DNA of 64,000 nt from Rhizobiaceae bacterium (GTDB taxonomy: Bacteria; Pseudomonadota; Alphaproteobacteria; Rhizobiales; Rhizobiaceae), in the NCBI GenBank assembly GCA_029212415.1, contig JARGOF010000001.1, forward strand, positions 62,001-126,000, read 5' to 3'. This document shows, piece by piece, positions 8,157-16,732 of this stretch. Position 1 is the stretch's first letter. The number at the start of each line of letters is the position of its first letter. A model generated the notes under the pieces. That model ran no database searches and had not been told where the DNA came from. It saw only the letters and a list, made by a program, of their open reading frames with translations. The position numbers and the translations under genes are program-made.

Positions 8157-9110
8157 TCAAACACTATGATTGTGAATGCGGAGGTCTTCAACAAGAGTGG
8201 CTTCCCATTGGCCGTTGCCGACGCTCGTCGCTATCAACTCCAGGATCAGGTTTCGAACGGCCTCAAGCGCATAGGTTGGCGGGCGGTTGGTCAGTGAACA
8301 CACGTGCAGCGTTCGATACAATTCCGGTTCGATGATCGGGCGGAAGTGCAACGTACCACGGGCCAATTGCTCGCGCATGAAGAGTTTTGTTCCGATCAGG
8401 CAGCCAAGGCCGGCTTCCAGCGAGCCGCCAATTGCCTGCACCGAATTCATCTGCAGATTTGTCCTTCCTTCGATTTTCTTCAAAAGGTTCACGTCGTCTA
8501 TGATGGCGCGCGCGGAAATGCCCTGGCGCAGCATGATCAGTGGCAATTCAAGCAATTCATTGAAGGTGATCGGATCGTTGCTGCTGCCGATGATCTCTTC
8601 CTTGCCGATCAGCACCATGCGCTCTTCCAACACGGGTATGGTGCGCAGAAGGGGATCGGAGGGAGGGTTATAGACCAGCGCCAGATCGACGTCGGTGGCC
8701 ATCAGGTTTACCAGGGTCGCGCCGGACAGGCTTTCGGTCAAGGCCAGATCCAGACGCGGATAGTCCTCAATGACGCGTCGCACAAGGTCTACCCCAATGG
8801 CCTTGACGGCGGAATAGGCCATGCCAAGTGACACCGCGCCTGCAACCTCGCCGCCAGCCTCGCGCAGGTCCGCCTCTGCCGCGCGCATGGCCTTGAGTAT
8901 GAGCTTGGCGTGTTCGTACAACCGGTGTCCCGCAGCAGTGGGCTCCATGCCGCGTGGTTTGCGCTCAAACAGCGTGACGCCAAGGTCTGCCTCAAGGTTC
9001 GTCAGATGATGGCTCAGGGCGGAGGCCGCGACACGCATGTTGACGGCAGCGCTCGACAGCGTTCCATATTCGACGATGGCTGCGAAATAGCGAAGTTGGC
9101 GGGTGTCCAT
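8157..9110 (-). CDS. LysR-family transcriptional regulator
   Basis: 317 residues from the ATG of MDTRQLRYFAAIVEYGTLSSAAV. The track's 79 extra N-terminal residues cross the divergent promoter and are not credible; GGAA precedes the chosen ATG. An N-terminal winged helix-turn-helix (1-60, ending LSHHLTNLEADLGVTLFERK) is followed by a two-lobed inducer-binding domain. The family usually activates a divergent operon in response to a pathway metabolite. It is read away from the CoA-transferase/lyase/TRAP operon across a 90-base region holding a matching palindrome, so it very probably controls that operon. Confidence 0.9.
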   Translation of the reverse strand: MDTRQLRYFAAIVEYGTLSSAAVNMRVAASALSHHLTNLEADLGVTLFERKPRGMEPTAAGHRLYEHAKLILKAMRAAEADLREAGGEVAGAVSLGMAYSAVKAIGVDLVRRVIEDYPRLDLALTESLSGATLVNLMATDVDLALVYNPPSDPLLRTIPVLEERMVLIGKEEIIGSSNDPITFNELLELPLIMLRQGISARAIIDDVNLLKKIEGRTNLQMNSVQAIGGSLEAGLGCLIGTKLFMREQLARGTLHFRPIIEPELYRTLHVCSLTNRPPTYALEAVRNLILELIATSVGNGQWEATLVEDLRIHNHSV

Positions 9111-9121
9111 GGTTTCCAATA

Positions 9122-9138
9122 TATAGAACGTAACTATA
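9122..9138. promoter_or_regulatory. LysR-type T-N11-A box (TATAG-N7-CTATA)
   Basis: TATAG AACGTAA CTATA is a perfect interrupted palindrome of the T-N11-A class bound by LysR-type regulators. It lies in the divergent space between the lysR-like gene and the CoA-transferase gene, as expected for an autoregulating activator. A second, weaker match (TATAGAAACTTTATA) overlaps its right end. Confidence 0.6.
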
Positions 9139-9200
9139 GAAACTTTATAATATCCAGATGTCATCGTTTTGGCTAGCCTTGGACCAGGAGAGGAGCATTG

Positions 9201-10391
9201 ATGGCCGACCAGTTCAAGCCGCTTGTAGGCATACGCGTTGTCGAGATGAGCCACATGATCATGGGGCCTTCGTGCGGCATGTTCCTGGGTTTTCTGGGCG
9301 CGGAAGTCATCAAGGTTGAGCCGCCGGAAGGCGACAAGACCCGCCATCTGACCGGCATGGGCAGCGGCTTTTTCCCGACGTTCAATCGCGGCAAACGCTC
9401 GATAACGCTTGATCTGAAGTCGCAGGCCGGGCGCGGGGCGTTGGACAAGTTGCTTTCAACTGCAGACGTTTTCGTCGAGAATTTCCGTGATGAGACCTTG
9501 GCCAAAATGGGCTTTGCGCCGGACAGTCTTCGGACAAAATATCCTTCGCTGATCGTCTCTTCCTGCAAGGGTTTCCTGCACGGACCCTATGAAAATCGTA
9601 CGGCCATGGATGAGGTTGTGCAGATGATGACGGGCATGGCCTATATGACCGGCCCGACCGGGCGACCGCTGCGCATCGGATCTTCGGCCAATGACATCAT
9701 GGGTGGGCTGTTCGGTGCCTTTGCGGTTCTGGGCGCGCTGCTGCAGCGTGGCAAGGATGGTAACGGGCACACCATTCGCGTCGGTCTGTTCGAGAATTGT
9801 CTGTTGCTCGTTGCCCAGCATATGGTTCAATTCGATATCGAAGGTCGGGAGGCGCCGCCCATGCCGGAGCGGGAATTCTCCTGGCCGGTCTATGATATAT
9901 TCGAGACTATAGAAGGGCGGCAAATCTTCATCGGAGCCGTGACGGAAGGGCAATGGGCCCTTCTGTGCAATATTCTTGATCTCAAGGCATTTTTGACGGA
10001 CTCGCGTCTTCAGACACGCATGGACCAGATCAATGCGCGCGACTGGACGATCCCGATTGTATCGGAAGCGGTCAGGAAAAGTGCCTTTGACGACCTCGTC
10101 GCTGCTTTCGAGCCGGCCGGCATTCCCTTCTCGCCGATCAACCGTCCGGCGGAAATGTACGAAGATCCCCATGTGATGCGGGCGGGCGGATTGTTCACGT
10201 CACATCTGCCACAGGGCGGCACCTGCCGTGCGCCAGGCTTTCCCTTCGAAGTGGACGGCGCGCCTGCCGAGGCTTTCGGTTTTGATATTCCGGGCATTGG
10301 AGATGACACCGGCGACGTGCTGGGCGCGCTTGGTCTTGACGAAGCCGCCATCACGGCCGCACGTGGCAGCGGCGGGGAGGAGCGTGAATGA
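9201..10391 (+). CDS. Class III (CaiB/BaiF) CoA-transferase
   Basis: 396 residues; ATG chosen over an adjacent TTG, with AGGAG upstream. The family fold is evident: N-terminal LVGIRVVEMSHMIMGPSCGMFLGFLGAEVIKVEPP and the VENFRDETLAKMGF and TAMDEVVQMMTG blocks. Class III enzymes move CoA between carboxylic acids, usually from succinyl-CoA. The position where most members have the catalytic aspartate reads GLFENC, suggesting Glu instead; this needs an alignment. It overlaps the HMG-CoA-lyase-family gene by four bases, so the pair probably activates a free acid to its CoA thioester and then cleaves it. 3-Hydroxy-3-methylglutarate and (R)-citramalate are the best guesses. Confidence 0.85.
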   Translation: MADQFKPLVGIRVVEMSHMIMGPSCGMFLGFLGAEVIKVEPPEGDKTRHLTGMGSGFFPTFNRGKRSITLDLKSQAGRGALDKLLSTADVFVENFRDETLAKMGFAPDSLRTKYPSLIVSSCKGFLHGPYENRTAMDEVVQMMTGMAYMTGPTGRPLRIGSSANDIMGGLFGAFAVLGALLQRGKDGNGHTIRVGLFENCLLLVAQHMVQFDIEGREAPPMPEREFSWPVYDIFETIEGRQIFIGAVTEGQWALLCNILDLKAFLTDSRLQTRMDQINARDWTIPIVSEAVRKSAFDDLVAAFEPAGIPFSPINRPAEMYEDPHVMRAGGLFTSHLPQGGTCRAPGFPFEVDGAPAEAFGFDIPGIGDDTGDVLGALGLDEAAITAARGSGGEERE

Positions 10392-11332
10392 ACAGGATCG
10401 CATCAATCTACCCCAATGATGGCGTGACCTTGCGTGAGGTGGGGCTGCGTGACGGATTGCAGATGGTCAAGACCTGGCCGTCCACACAGGCCAAATGCGC
10501 CTGGCTTATTGAAGAATATGCGGCTGGTGTTCGCCATTTCGAAATCGGCTCATTTCTACCTGCTGCCCGTTTTCCGCAATTTGCTGATGTGGCGCAGATG
10601 GTGGAAGCGGTCGCAGCGCTCAATGGCGCCCATTCGGCGGCACTTGCTCTCAATGAACGGGGCGCTGAAGCCGCGCTGCAGAGTGTGGTCGGTGAGCTGG
10701 TTTGTGTCGTTTCGGCGACCGAAGAGCACAGCCAGGCCAATATGCGTCGTTCGCGCGATGAGGCTGTCGCTCTTGTTGCAAACGTGAATTCCATGCGCAA
10801 TGGGGCTGCGCCGGACAAGATCATCAATGCCGGTATTTCCATGGCCTTTGGCTGTTCCATTGCCGGGGCCGTCGCCCCCGCTGACGTTTTGCGCCTTGCA
10901 GAAGCCTGTTTGAATGCCGGGGCGGATATTGTCGGTCTTGCCGACACGGTGGGTTACGCGGGACCGAAACAGGTGGCTGATATGTGTCGATCGATGGCGC
11001 AATTGTGCGGTGATCGGGCCTTCTCGATCCATTTGCATGATACGCGCGGTACCGGCATTGCCAATGCGGCAGCAGCGCTCGACAACGGAGCGCGTATCAT
11101 TGACGCATCGCTGGGTGGCCTGGGTGGCTGCCCCTTCGCGCCAGGCGCAACGGGGAATGTGGTTTTTGAAGACCTCGTCTTCCTCTGCGAAACCATGGGA
11201 TTTGCAACGGCGATTGATCTGGATGGACTGGCCAAGGCCCGAAAAATTGCTGAAACTGCGATGCCCGGAGAGGAATTTCACGGGGCGATCAACACAGCCG
11301 GCGCACCGACAGGAATCGAATGGAGGGCATGA
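10388..11332 (+). CDS. HMG-CoA lyase-family enzyme (HMG-CoA or citramalyl-CoA lyase)
   Basis: 314 residues; ATGA overlap with the CoA-transferase and a good GGAGG site. A DRE-TIM metallolyase barrel: LREVGLRDGLQ near the N-terminus, the metal ligands in FSIHLHDTRGTG, and the catalytic-cysteine loop GGLGGCPFAPGATGN. Compared with the MvaB-like lyase at 27.8 kb, the SFVSPKWVPQ segment is changed to GSFLPAARFPQF, so the acyl group recognised may differ. HMG-CoA lyase yields acetyl-CoA and acetoacetate; relatives cleave (R)-citramalyl-CoA to acetyl-CoA and pyruvate. The coupled CoA-transferase and TRAP transporter suggest growth on an imported 3-hydroxy-3-methyl dicarboxylate. Confidence 0.85.
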   Translation: MNRIASIYPNDGVTLREVGLRDGLQMVKTWPSTQAKCAWLIEEYAAGVRHFEIGSFLPAARFPQFADVAQMVEAVAALNGAHSAALALNERGAEAALQSVVGELVCVVSATEEHSQANMRRSRDEAVALVANVNSMRNGAAPDKIINAGISMAFGCSIAGAVAPADVLRLAEACLNAGADIVGLADTVGYAGPKQVADMCRSMAQLCGDRAFSIHLHDTRGTGIANAAAALDNGARIIDASLGGLGGCPFAPGATGNVVFEDLVFLCETMGFATAIDLDGLAKARKIAETAMPGEEFHGAINTAGAPTGIEWRA

Positions 11333-11378
11333 GGTCCTTTTCGAAAATGCGAACTGAAACACAACCTGGGAGGAAAAC

Positions 11379-12362
11379 ATGAAATATTTGAAAACACTTG
11401 CGCTTTCGCTGGCGGTTGGAGGATCGTCAATGGTTACAGCACAGGCAGCAACTGAAATGCGTTGCAGCCACCAATTGCCGCCGGGACACCATATCGCCAA
11501 GGTCATTGACCAGTGGGCCGCTGAGGTGGAAAGCCAGTCCGAAGGTGAGATCGATGTTCAGATTTTCGGAGCGGACAGTCTTGTCGGCGCACGTGAAAAC
11601 ATTGTCTCGACGGCAAAGGGCGATATCGAATGCGCCTTCTCGGTGAATTTCCAGTGGGGCAAAACCCTGCCCATCATGAATGTTACTGTGTCGCCCTTTG
11701 CTTTTGGCGATATCGATGTCTGGCGCAAATGGCCTGACTCGGATGCGGCAGCCTTCCTTGGCGAAAAGCTGGAGGAAAAGGGGCTGAAAAATGTTGTCTG
11801 GCTTTTCACCACGAATTCATCGGTCTTTACCAGCAATGGCAAATTCCTCAAGGAACCTGGGGATTTTGAGGGGGTGAAAATTCGCGGCCTCGAGCCCTCC
11901 TTCAATGCATCGCTTGAGGCCATGGGGGCCGCGCCAAGCTCGATGTCCGGCTCAAAGGTCTATCAGGCGCTGGCAACCGGCGTGATTGATGCTGCCATCA
12001 CGGATGTTGCCGCGGCCGTTTCGCGCAAATACTTTGAGGTGCAGGACCACTTCGTCGTGCTGCCGGTGATTTCCGTTTACTTCCATGGCTATGTGAATCC
12101 TGCCTGGTATGACGGTCTTTCCGACAAGGCCAAGGCCGCTCTGGACGGTGCGGGTAAAAAGGCTGCCGGTTGGGCCATCGAAGCTTCGCTCGCAGCATCA
12201 GGCAGTGCGCCCGATCAGTTGAAGGAAAAGGGCGCCAATGTGCATATTGCAACAGATGCGGAAAATGCAGCACTGCAGGATGCCATGCGTCCGGCTTTTA
12301 ACGCCAAATTTGCAGGTGATCCCGACAGCCAGAAGCTGATCGAACTGATCGACCAGATGTAA
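11379..12362 (+). CDS. TRAP transporter periplasmic solute-binding protein (DctP family)
   Basis: 327 residues beginning with a signal peptide MKYLKTLALSLAVGGSSMVTAQA and preceded by GGGAGG. The DctP fold shows in MRCSHQLPPGHHIAKVIDQWAAEVE, FEGVKIRG (which normally leads to the carboxylate-binding arginine) and GSKVYQALATGVIDAAITD. These proteins capture organic acids and hand them to a DctQM sodium symporter. It follows the CoA-transferase and lyase genes in the same direction and precedes the two membrane subunits, so its ligand is probably the free acid those enzymes use. Confidence 0.9.
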   Translation: MKYLKTLALSLAVGGSSMVTAQAATEMRCSHQLPPGHHIAKVIDQWAAEVESQSEGEIDVQIFGADSLVGARENIVSTAKGDIECAFSVNFQWGKTLPIMNVTVSPFAFGDIDVWRKWPDSDAAAFLGEKLEEKGLKNVVWLFTTNSSVFTSNGKFLKEPGDFEGVKIRGLEPSFNASLEAMGAAPSSMSGSKVYQALATGVIDAAITDVAAAVSRKYFEVQDHFVVLPVISVYFHGYVNPAWYDGLSDKAKAALDGAGKKAAGWAIEASLAASGSAPDQLKEKGANVHIATDAENAALQDAMRPAFNAKFAGDPDSQKLIELIDQM

Positions 12363-12477
12363 GCCCGCACCATGGCTTTGCAGCAGAAAAAAGGGGAGGG
12401 GGGGAATTTCCCCTCCTGACGCGGCAGCAGATCCTGTCGTCGCACGCGTTCTGGGCCTGCCGGCGCGGCTGGCGGGC

Positions 12478-12912
12478 ATGGTCAGCACATTGCTGATCAT
12501 TGTGATGCTGGCCCTTGTGACCTATTCCATTGTCCAGCGCTATTTTCTGGATACGCCTTTGAAATGGGGCGACGAATTGCTGGGCTATCTGTTGGTTGCA
12601 TTCGTATTCCTGGGCGCGGCTGAGGCGCTGCGGCGCGGCGATCATATATCGATTGATCTGGTTTCCGATCGTCTCAAGGGAAATACACGCAGGGCTTTCA
12701 GCGTGATCCATTGTCTGTGTGTCATCGCCTTTGCACTGGTTGTGGGCATCAGCACATGGCATGGCATCGGCTTTGCCTATGATTTTGGTTCCTATTCGCC
12801 AGGCTATCTGGAAATGCCCATGTGGATTCCGCAAATACCCATGCTGATCGGCAGTCTCCTGCTCGCCCTCGTTGGCTTTGGCAGGCTCTTCACCCTGTTT
12901 GCGGTAAAATGA
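12478..12912 (+). CDS. TRAP transporter small membrane subunit (DctQ family), N-terminus uncertain
   Basis: 144 residues as called, with four membrane segments and the DctQ pattern IVQRYFLDTPLKWGDELLGYLLVAFVFLGAAEALRRGDHI. The called ATG has no good ribosome-binding site and lies almost inside the first membrane helix. In the same frame the DNA stays open further upstream (...DAAADPVVARVLGLPARLAGM) but has no start codon. An ATG at 12372 reads MALQQKKGEGG and would join this frame if one G were missing from the run of seven Gs at 12398-12404. The true N-terminus may therefore be about 35 residues longer and interrupted by a one-base shift, or by a base-calling error. Confidence 0.82.
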   Translation: MVSTLLIIVMLALVTYSIVQRYFLDTPLKWGDELLGYLLVAFVFLGAAEALRRGDHISIDLVSDRLKGNTRRAFSVIHCLCVIAFALVVGISTWHGIGFAYDFGSYSPGYLEMPMWIPQIPMLIGSLLLALVGFGRLFTLFAVK

Positions 12913-12913
12913 C

Positions 12914-14200
12914 ATGACCATCCTGATCGTCTTTTCCGCACTGATCGCGATGCTGCTGCTGGGCATGCCGATCTTCGCTGCTCTCGGACTGGTGGCCGCC
13001 GCAATCCTGCTCATTTATGAGGGCGGTTTTTCCAGTGTTGCAGACACGATCTTTGCCCATCTCAACAAGGATCTGCTGACTGCCATCCCATTGTTTGTCT
13101 TCATGGCGCAGATCATGATACGCGCCCGGGTGATTGACGATCTGTATGATTTTGCCCATGCCGTCATCGGCCATATCAAGGGTGGTCTCGGCGTGGCAAC
13201 GGTGCTGTCCTGCACGATTTTTGCGGCCATTTCCGGCTCCTCTGTCGCAACGGCGCTGTCCATTGGTTCGAGCGCCATTCCCCAGATGAAGCGCTTCGGC
13301 TATCCCGCCCGCGATGCGCTGGGGGTGATTGCCGCCGGCGGAACCCTGGGCATCCTTATCCCGCCTTCGGGGCCGATGATCCTCTATGCGATCGTCTCCG
13401 AGGTCTCCATTGGCGCCTTGTTCCTTGCTGGCGTCATCCCGGGGCTTCTGATGGCCCTGATTTTCTCGGTTTTCTGCATGATCCAGGCCCGCTGCCGGAT
13501 CAATGTCCATTCGCCGCAATGGGTCGGCTGGAGGCGGGCGATGGCGGCCACCAGACGCTCGATCTGGGCCTTACTGGCGCCGCCGGTTGTCATGGGCGGT
13601 ATCTATTTCGGCATTTTCACCGCATCGGAAGCGGCTGCGGCCGGATCAATTTATGCATTGGTCGTTGCGGTGCTCGTCTATCGTAATTTCGGCTTGAGAG
13701 ACCTTTATGAGGCTGCCTATGCCACCATGCGCACGTCGGTGATGGTTTTCATGATCATCGCGGGCGCTTCCATGTTCGGCCATGCCATCACCATCATTCG
13801 CCTGCCCGTGGGTGTCACGGAGGCTGTTGCCGGTCTTGGTCTTGGGCCACTCGGTTTCATCATCGTGGTCATGGCGTTGATTTTCGTCATGGGCATGTTC
13901 CTGGAATCCATTGCCATCATTCTCATCACCACGCCGATCCTGCTGCCGACCATCATGGAACTTGGCATCAATCCGATCTGGTATGGCATATTGCTGATGG
14001 TCAATCTCGAACTGGCGATGATCACGCCGCCGGTGGGGATGAATCTTTTCGTCATCAAGGGGATAGCGGACGCGCCCCTGTCGGAGGTGGTCAAGGGGGC
14101 GGCACCCTTTGTGCTGCTGATGCTTGCAGGCCTCGCCCTGTTGATCGCCTTTCCGGCTCTTGCAACCTGGTTGCCCGGCGTGGCGGGCTTTGGTCGATGA
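12914..14200 (+). CDS. TRAP transporter large membrane subunit (DctM family)
   Basis: 428 residues, very hydrophobic, about 12 membrane segments. DctM landmarks include GMPIFAALGLVAAAI, AISGSSVATALSIGSSAIPQM, GGTLGILIPPSGPMILYAI and MITPPVGMNLFVIKGIA. It is the sodium-coupled translocation subunit that works with the DctQ and DctP proteins encoded just upstream. It begins one base after the DctQ stop and ends the operon that started with the CoA-transferase. Confidence 0.92.
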   Translation: MTILIVFSALIAMLLLGMPIFAALGLVAAAILLIYEGGFSSVADTIFAHLNKDLLTAIPLFVFMAQIMIRARVIDDLYDFAHAVIGHIKGGLGVATVLSCTIFAAISGSSVATALSIGSSAIPQMKRFGYPARDALGVIAAGGTLGILIPPSGPMILYAIVSEVSIGALFLAGVIPGLLMALIFSVFCMIQARCRINVHSPQWVGWRRAMAATRRSIWALLAPPVVMGGIYFGIFTASEAAAAGSIYALVVAVLVYRNFGLRDLYEAAYATMRTSVMVFMIIAGASMFGHAITIIRLPVGVTEAVAGLGLGPLGFIIVVMALIFVMGMFLESIAIILITTPILLPTIMELGINPIWYGILLMVNLELAMITPPVGMNLFVIKGIADAPLSEVVKGAAPFVLLMLAGLALLIAFPALATWLPGVAGFGR

Positions 14201-14376
14201 ACGCGCCAGCAGCAAGTGAACGCCCGCCGTTGCGCCCCAAGCTGCATATCGGCATAATCATCGATCTTAGGTATAGTTGATCTTGCCTTTCATGGTCGAT
14301 TTCCCAAAAATACTTTACCTTGGGTCGTAAACAGATCATAAGTGGTATACTCATTTCATTGAGTGACATTTGACGG

Positions 14377-15687
14377 ATGGTGTTGACGTTGACCATGCCA
14401 ATCAGGACTTTTGTTGCCAGCCTGTTTCTGCTGCTGGCTTCCATATCGGCAAATGCCGAGGATGTTTCCTATGAGGAGATCCTGGCGAGCCCGGACGATA
14501 TAAAACTCAGTTATCTCTATGCGCAGCAACAGGTCATCAAGGGTGATCTCGAGCAGGCGACCTCGGCGCTCGAACGGGTGCTTTTGCTGCAACCCAACTG
14601 GGATACGGCCCGGCTTTTTTATGCGGCTGTGCTCTTTCGGCTCGACGATGCGGAAGGCGCAAAACGGGAACTCAAACTCCTGCAGGACCGGCCGCTGTCT
14701 GCCAACCAGCAGCGCGAAGTCAGCAAATATCTTGCACTGGCCACCGCGAAATCCAAAAAAACCAGGCTGACGGGGTCAATCGCGACCGGCTTTCGTGTCG
14801 ATAGCAATCCCGACATGACAACAAGTTCCTCGAATGATCTCAACGGCAATCCGCTCGATACGGATGAACGGGTCGATGGCGCATTCCTTGCGACGTCGAA
14901 TATCCGTTTGGAACATAATCTGCCCGGCGGATCGGGCAATTTCGCGTTCATTGAGGCGAACGGCAATTTCAACGAGCAATTCCAGGTTTCCGAGGCCGAT
15001 TATCTGACTGGCGGCGTGCGCGCCGGCGCCAGCTTTTTCCTGCAAGACCTGAAATTCACGCCCTATGTCTCAACGACGGCGCTTGCATTGCAGGAAGCGC
15101 TCTATCGCAGCGAATATGGTGGTGGTCTGACGGCGAAATACACGGTCGATCCAAAGCTTTCGCTGAGTTTGGGCGCACAGGGTACCTATCAGGATTACAG
15201 GGCCGTTTCCGACGATTCGGTTGGCAGTGCGCGTGACGGGTGGCTTTACGTTGTTGCGGGCGGCGTTGCCTATAGGACCAGTGAAACCAACCGGATATCA
15301 GCCCGGATCAATGGTTATCAAAAGCAAGCCGACAACGACAGCTACAGCTACGAGGCCCTTGAACTGATCGCCAGCGATGTATTTTTGCTTGGCCGGGGGC
15401 AGTACCTGCAGGCCAGCGCATCCTATCGTTGGCAGAATTATGATCAACCAGATCCCAAATATTCCGCGTCGATCGCCCGCAAGGACAGATTGTTCAAGGC
15501 ACGTGTTGCCTATGGTATTCCAGTCGATACGCTGCTTGACTTCGTCAATGTGGAGCACGGTTCGGCAACCAATGGGCTCAATGTCCAGATCGGTGCCAAT
15601 TACCTCAATCAGGACTCAAACATCCCGAATTTCGATGCCGACAGCCTGTCGGCAGATATATTGTTCACAAAGCGTTTTGCCTATTAG
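14377..15687 (+). CDS. Outer-membrane protein with N-terminal TPR region and C-terminal beta-barrel (Slam-like architecture)
   Basis: 436 residues, signal peptide MPIRTFVASLFLLLASISANA (start at the first ATG or the one six codons later). Residues about 30-125 are helical TPR-like repeats (KLSYLYAQQQVIKGDLEQATSALERVLLLQP, ...RLFYAAVLFRLDDAEGA). From about 130 the chain is beta-rich with alternating hydrophobic strands and ends LSADILFTKRFAY. TPR plus a barrel of this size resembles surface-lipoprotein assembly modulators (Slam) and related alphaproteobacterial proteins. It is followed 35 bases later by a secreted FecR-domain protein, which could be its partner or cargo. The function is not established. 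Confidence 0.7.
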   Translation: MVLTLTMPIRTFVASLFLLLASISANAEDVSYEEILASPDDIKLSYLYAQQQVIKGDLEQATSALERVLLLQPNWDTARLFYAAVLFRLDDAEGAKRELKLLQDRPLSANQQREVSKYLALATAKSKKTRLTGSIATGFRVDSNPDMTTSSSNDLNGNPLDTDERVDGAFLATSNIRLEHNLPGGSGNFAFIEANGNFNEQFQVSEADYLTGGVRAGASFFLQDLKFTPYVSTTALALQEALYRSEYGGGLTAKYTVDPKLSLSLGAQGTYQDYRAVSDDSVGSARDGWLYVVAGGVAYRTSETNRISARINGYQKQADNDSYSYEALELIASDVFLLGRGQYLQASASYRWQNYDQPDPKYSASIARKDRLFKARVAYGIPVDTLLDFVNVEHGSATNGLNVQIGANYLNQDSNIPNFDADSLSADILFTKRFAY

Positions 15688-15722
15688 CCGCAATGAGGCA
15701 AATTGCGCGACGGAGACATGAA

Positions 15723-16643
15723 ATGACCGTCCAACGAACTCTGGTTTTCACTCTAGCAGCTGCCTGTCTCGTGGTCACTCAGGTGGCGTGGAGTGTCGGC
15801 GCGCGGGCCGAGGCAAAAATTGGTGTCAGCGCTGCGATCAAAGGCAATGTCTTTGTCAAAAGCGGCGGCGCAAGCAACCAGCGCAAGGCCAAGGCAGACC
15901 AGAGTATTTTTCTGCAGGACGAGGTGCTTACCAAGCGGCAAAGCGCCCTGCAAATCCTGCTGATTGACCAGTCCGTCTTTACTGTCGGTGAAAATTGCGA
16001 AATGACCATTGATCGTTTTGTCTATGATCCGGACAGGAATTTGGGCGAGATGAGCGGCACCGTGGTCAAAGGGGCCTTCCGGTTCATCAGTGGACGCATC
16101 GGCAAGGCCAATCCGACCATGGCAAATATCACCACGCCTTCTGCCGGTATCGGTATTCGCGGTACCATGTTTGAAGGTGTCGTGGGGGAAGATGCTCTCA
16201 AGCTTGCCGCACTGCTGGGATTGCCCACCGCAGGTGCAGACAGTGAGAAGGCCTCATTTGTTTTGCTTCGCGGTCCGGGACGCGGCACAAATGCCCTGAC
16301 GGCAACCGGGATCATCGAAGTTTCGAATTCCGGCGGCAAGAAAACAATTTCCGCCGCCAATTACGCGGTATTTGTCCCCGGTCCGGGCCAGGCGCCGATA
16401 GGCCCCTTTGCGGTGACTGAAGACGTCCTGAGCTATTTTGACTTTTATTTGCGCTCCTTGCCCAATGGTCCGTCGTTCGGCAATGATGGCGATCAGTCCG
16501 GTGAGCAATTGTCAGGCCAGGATGCCTTCAACCTGCCCGACGGCGTTCCACCTTTGAACGAATTGTTCCAGGATGAGCTTTTCGACAGCCAGCCGGTTGG
16601 TGTTGAGCCATGTTACCCCTACCCATACTGCGAATCCTACTAG
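15723..16643 (+). CDS. Secreted FecR-domain protein
   Basis: 306 residues from the ATG of MTVQRTLVFTLAAACLVVTQVAWSVGARAEA, with GGAG seven bases upstream. After the signal peptide comes a FecR domain: GNVFVKSGG...LQDEVLTKRQSALQILLIDQSVFTVGENCEMTIDRFVYDP, then GAFRFISGRIGK and TPSAGIGIRGTMFEG. Unlike classical FecR anti-sigma regulators there is no cytoplasmic N-terminal segment or membrane anchor, so this is a stand-alone exported FecR fold. The tail is acidic and ends CYPYPYCESY, with two cysteines that could form a disulfide. It is paired with the TPR/barrel protein upstream, probably as one transcript. Confidence 0.78.
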   Translation: MTVQRTLVFTLAAACLVVTQVAWSVGARAEAKIGVSAAIKGNVFVKSGGASNQRKAKADQSIFLQDEVLTKRQSALQILLIDQSVFTVGENCEMTIDRFVYDPDRNLGEMSGTVVKGAFRFISGRIGKANPTMANITTPSAGIGIRGTMFEGVVGEDALKLAALLGLPTAGADSEKASFVLLRGPGRGTNALTATGIIEVSNSGGKKTISAANYAVFVPGPGQAPIGPFAVTEDVLSYFDFYLRSLPNGPSFGNDGDQSGEQLSGQDAFNLPDGVPPLNELFQDELFDSQPVGVEPCYPYPYCESY

Positions 16644-16732
16644 CAGGTTGCTGTCCTCGCTCAACAAGCAGTTCCAACTGACGCCTTGTGACCAGTTTGA
16701 AATTGGCTCGGGCGTCCCGGCATAAAATATTC

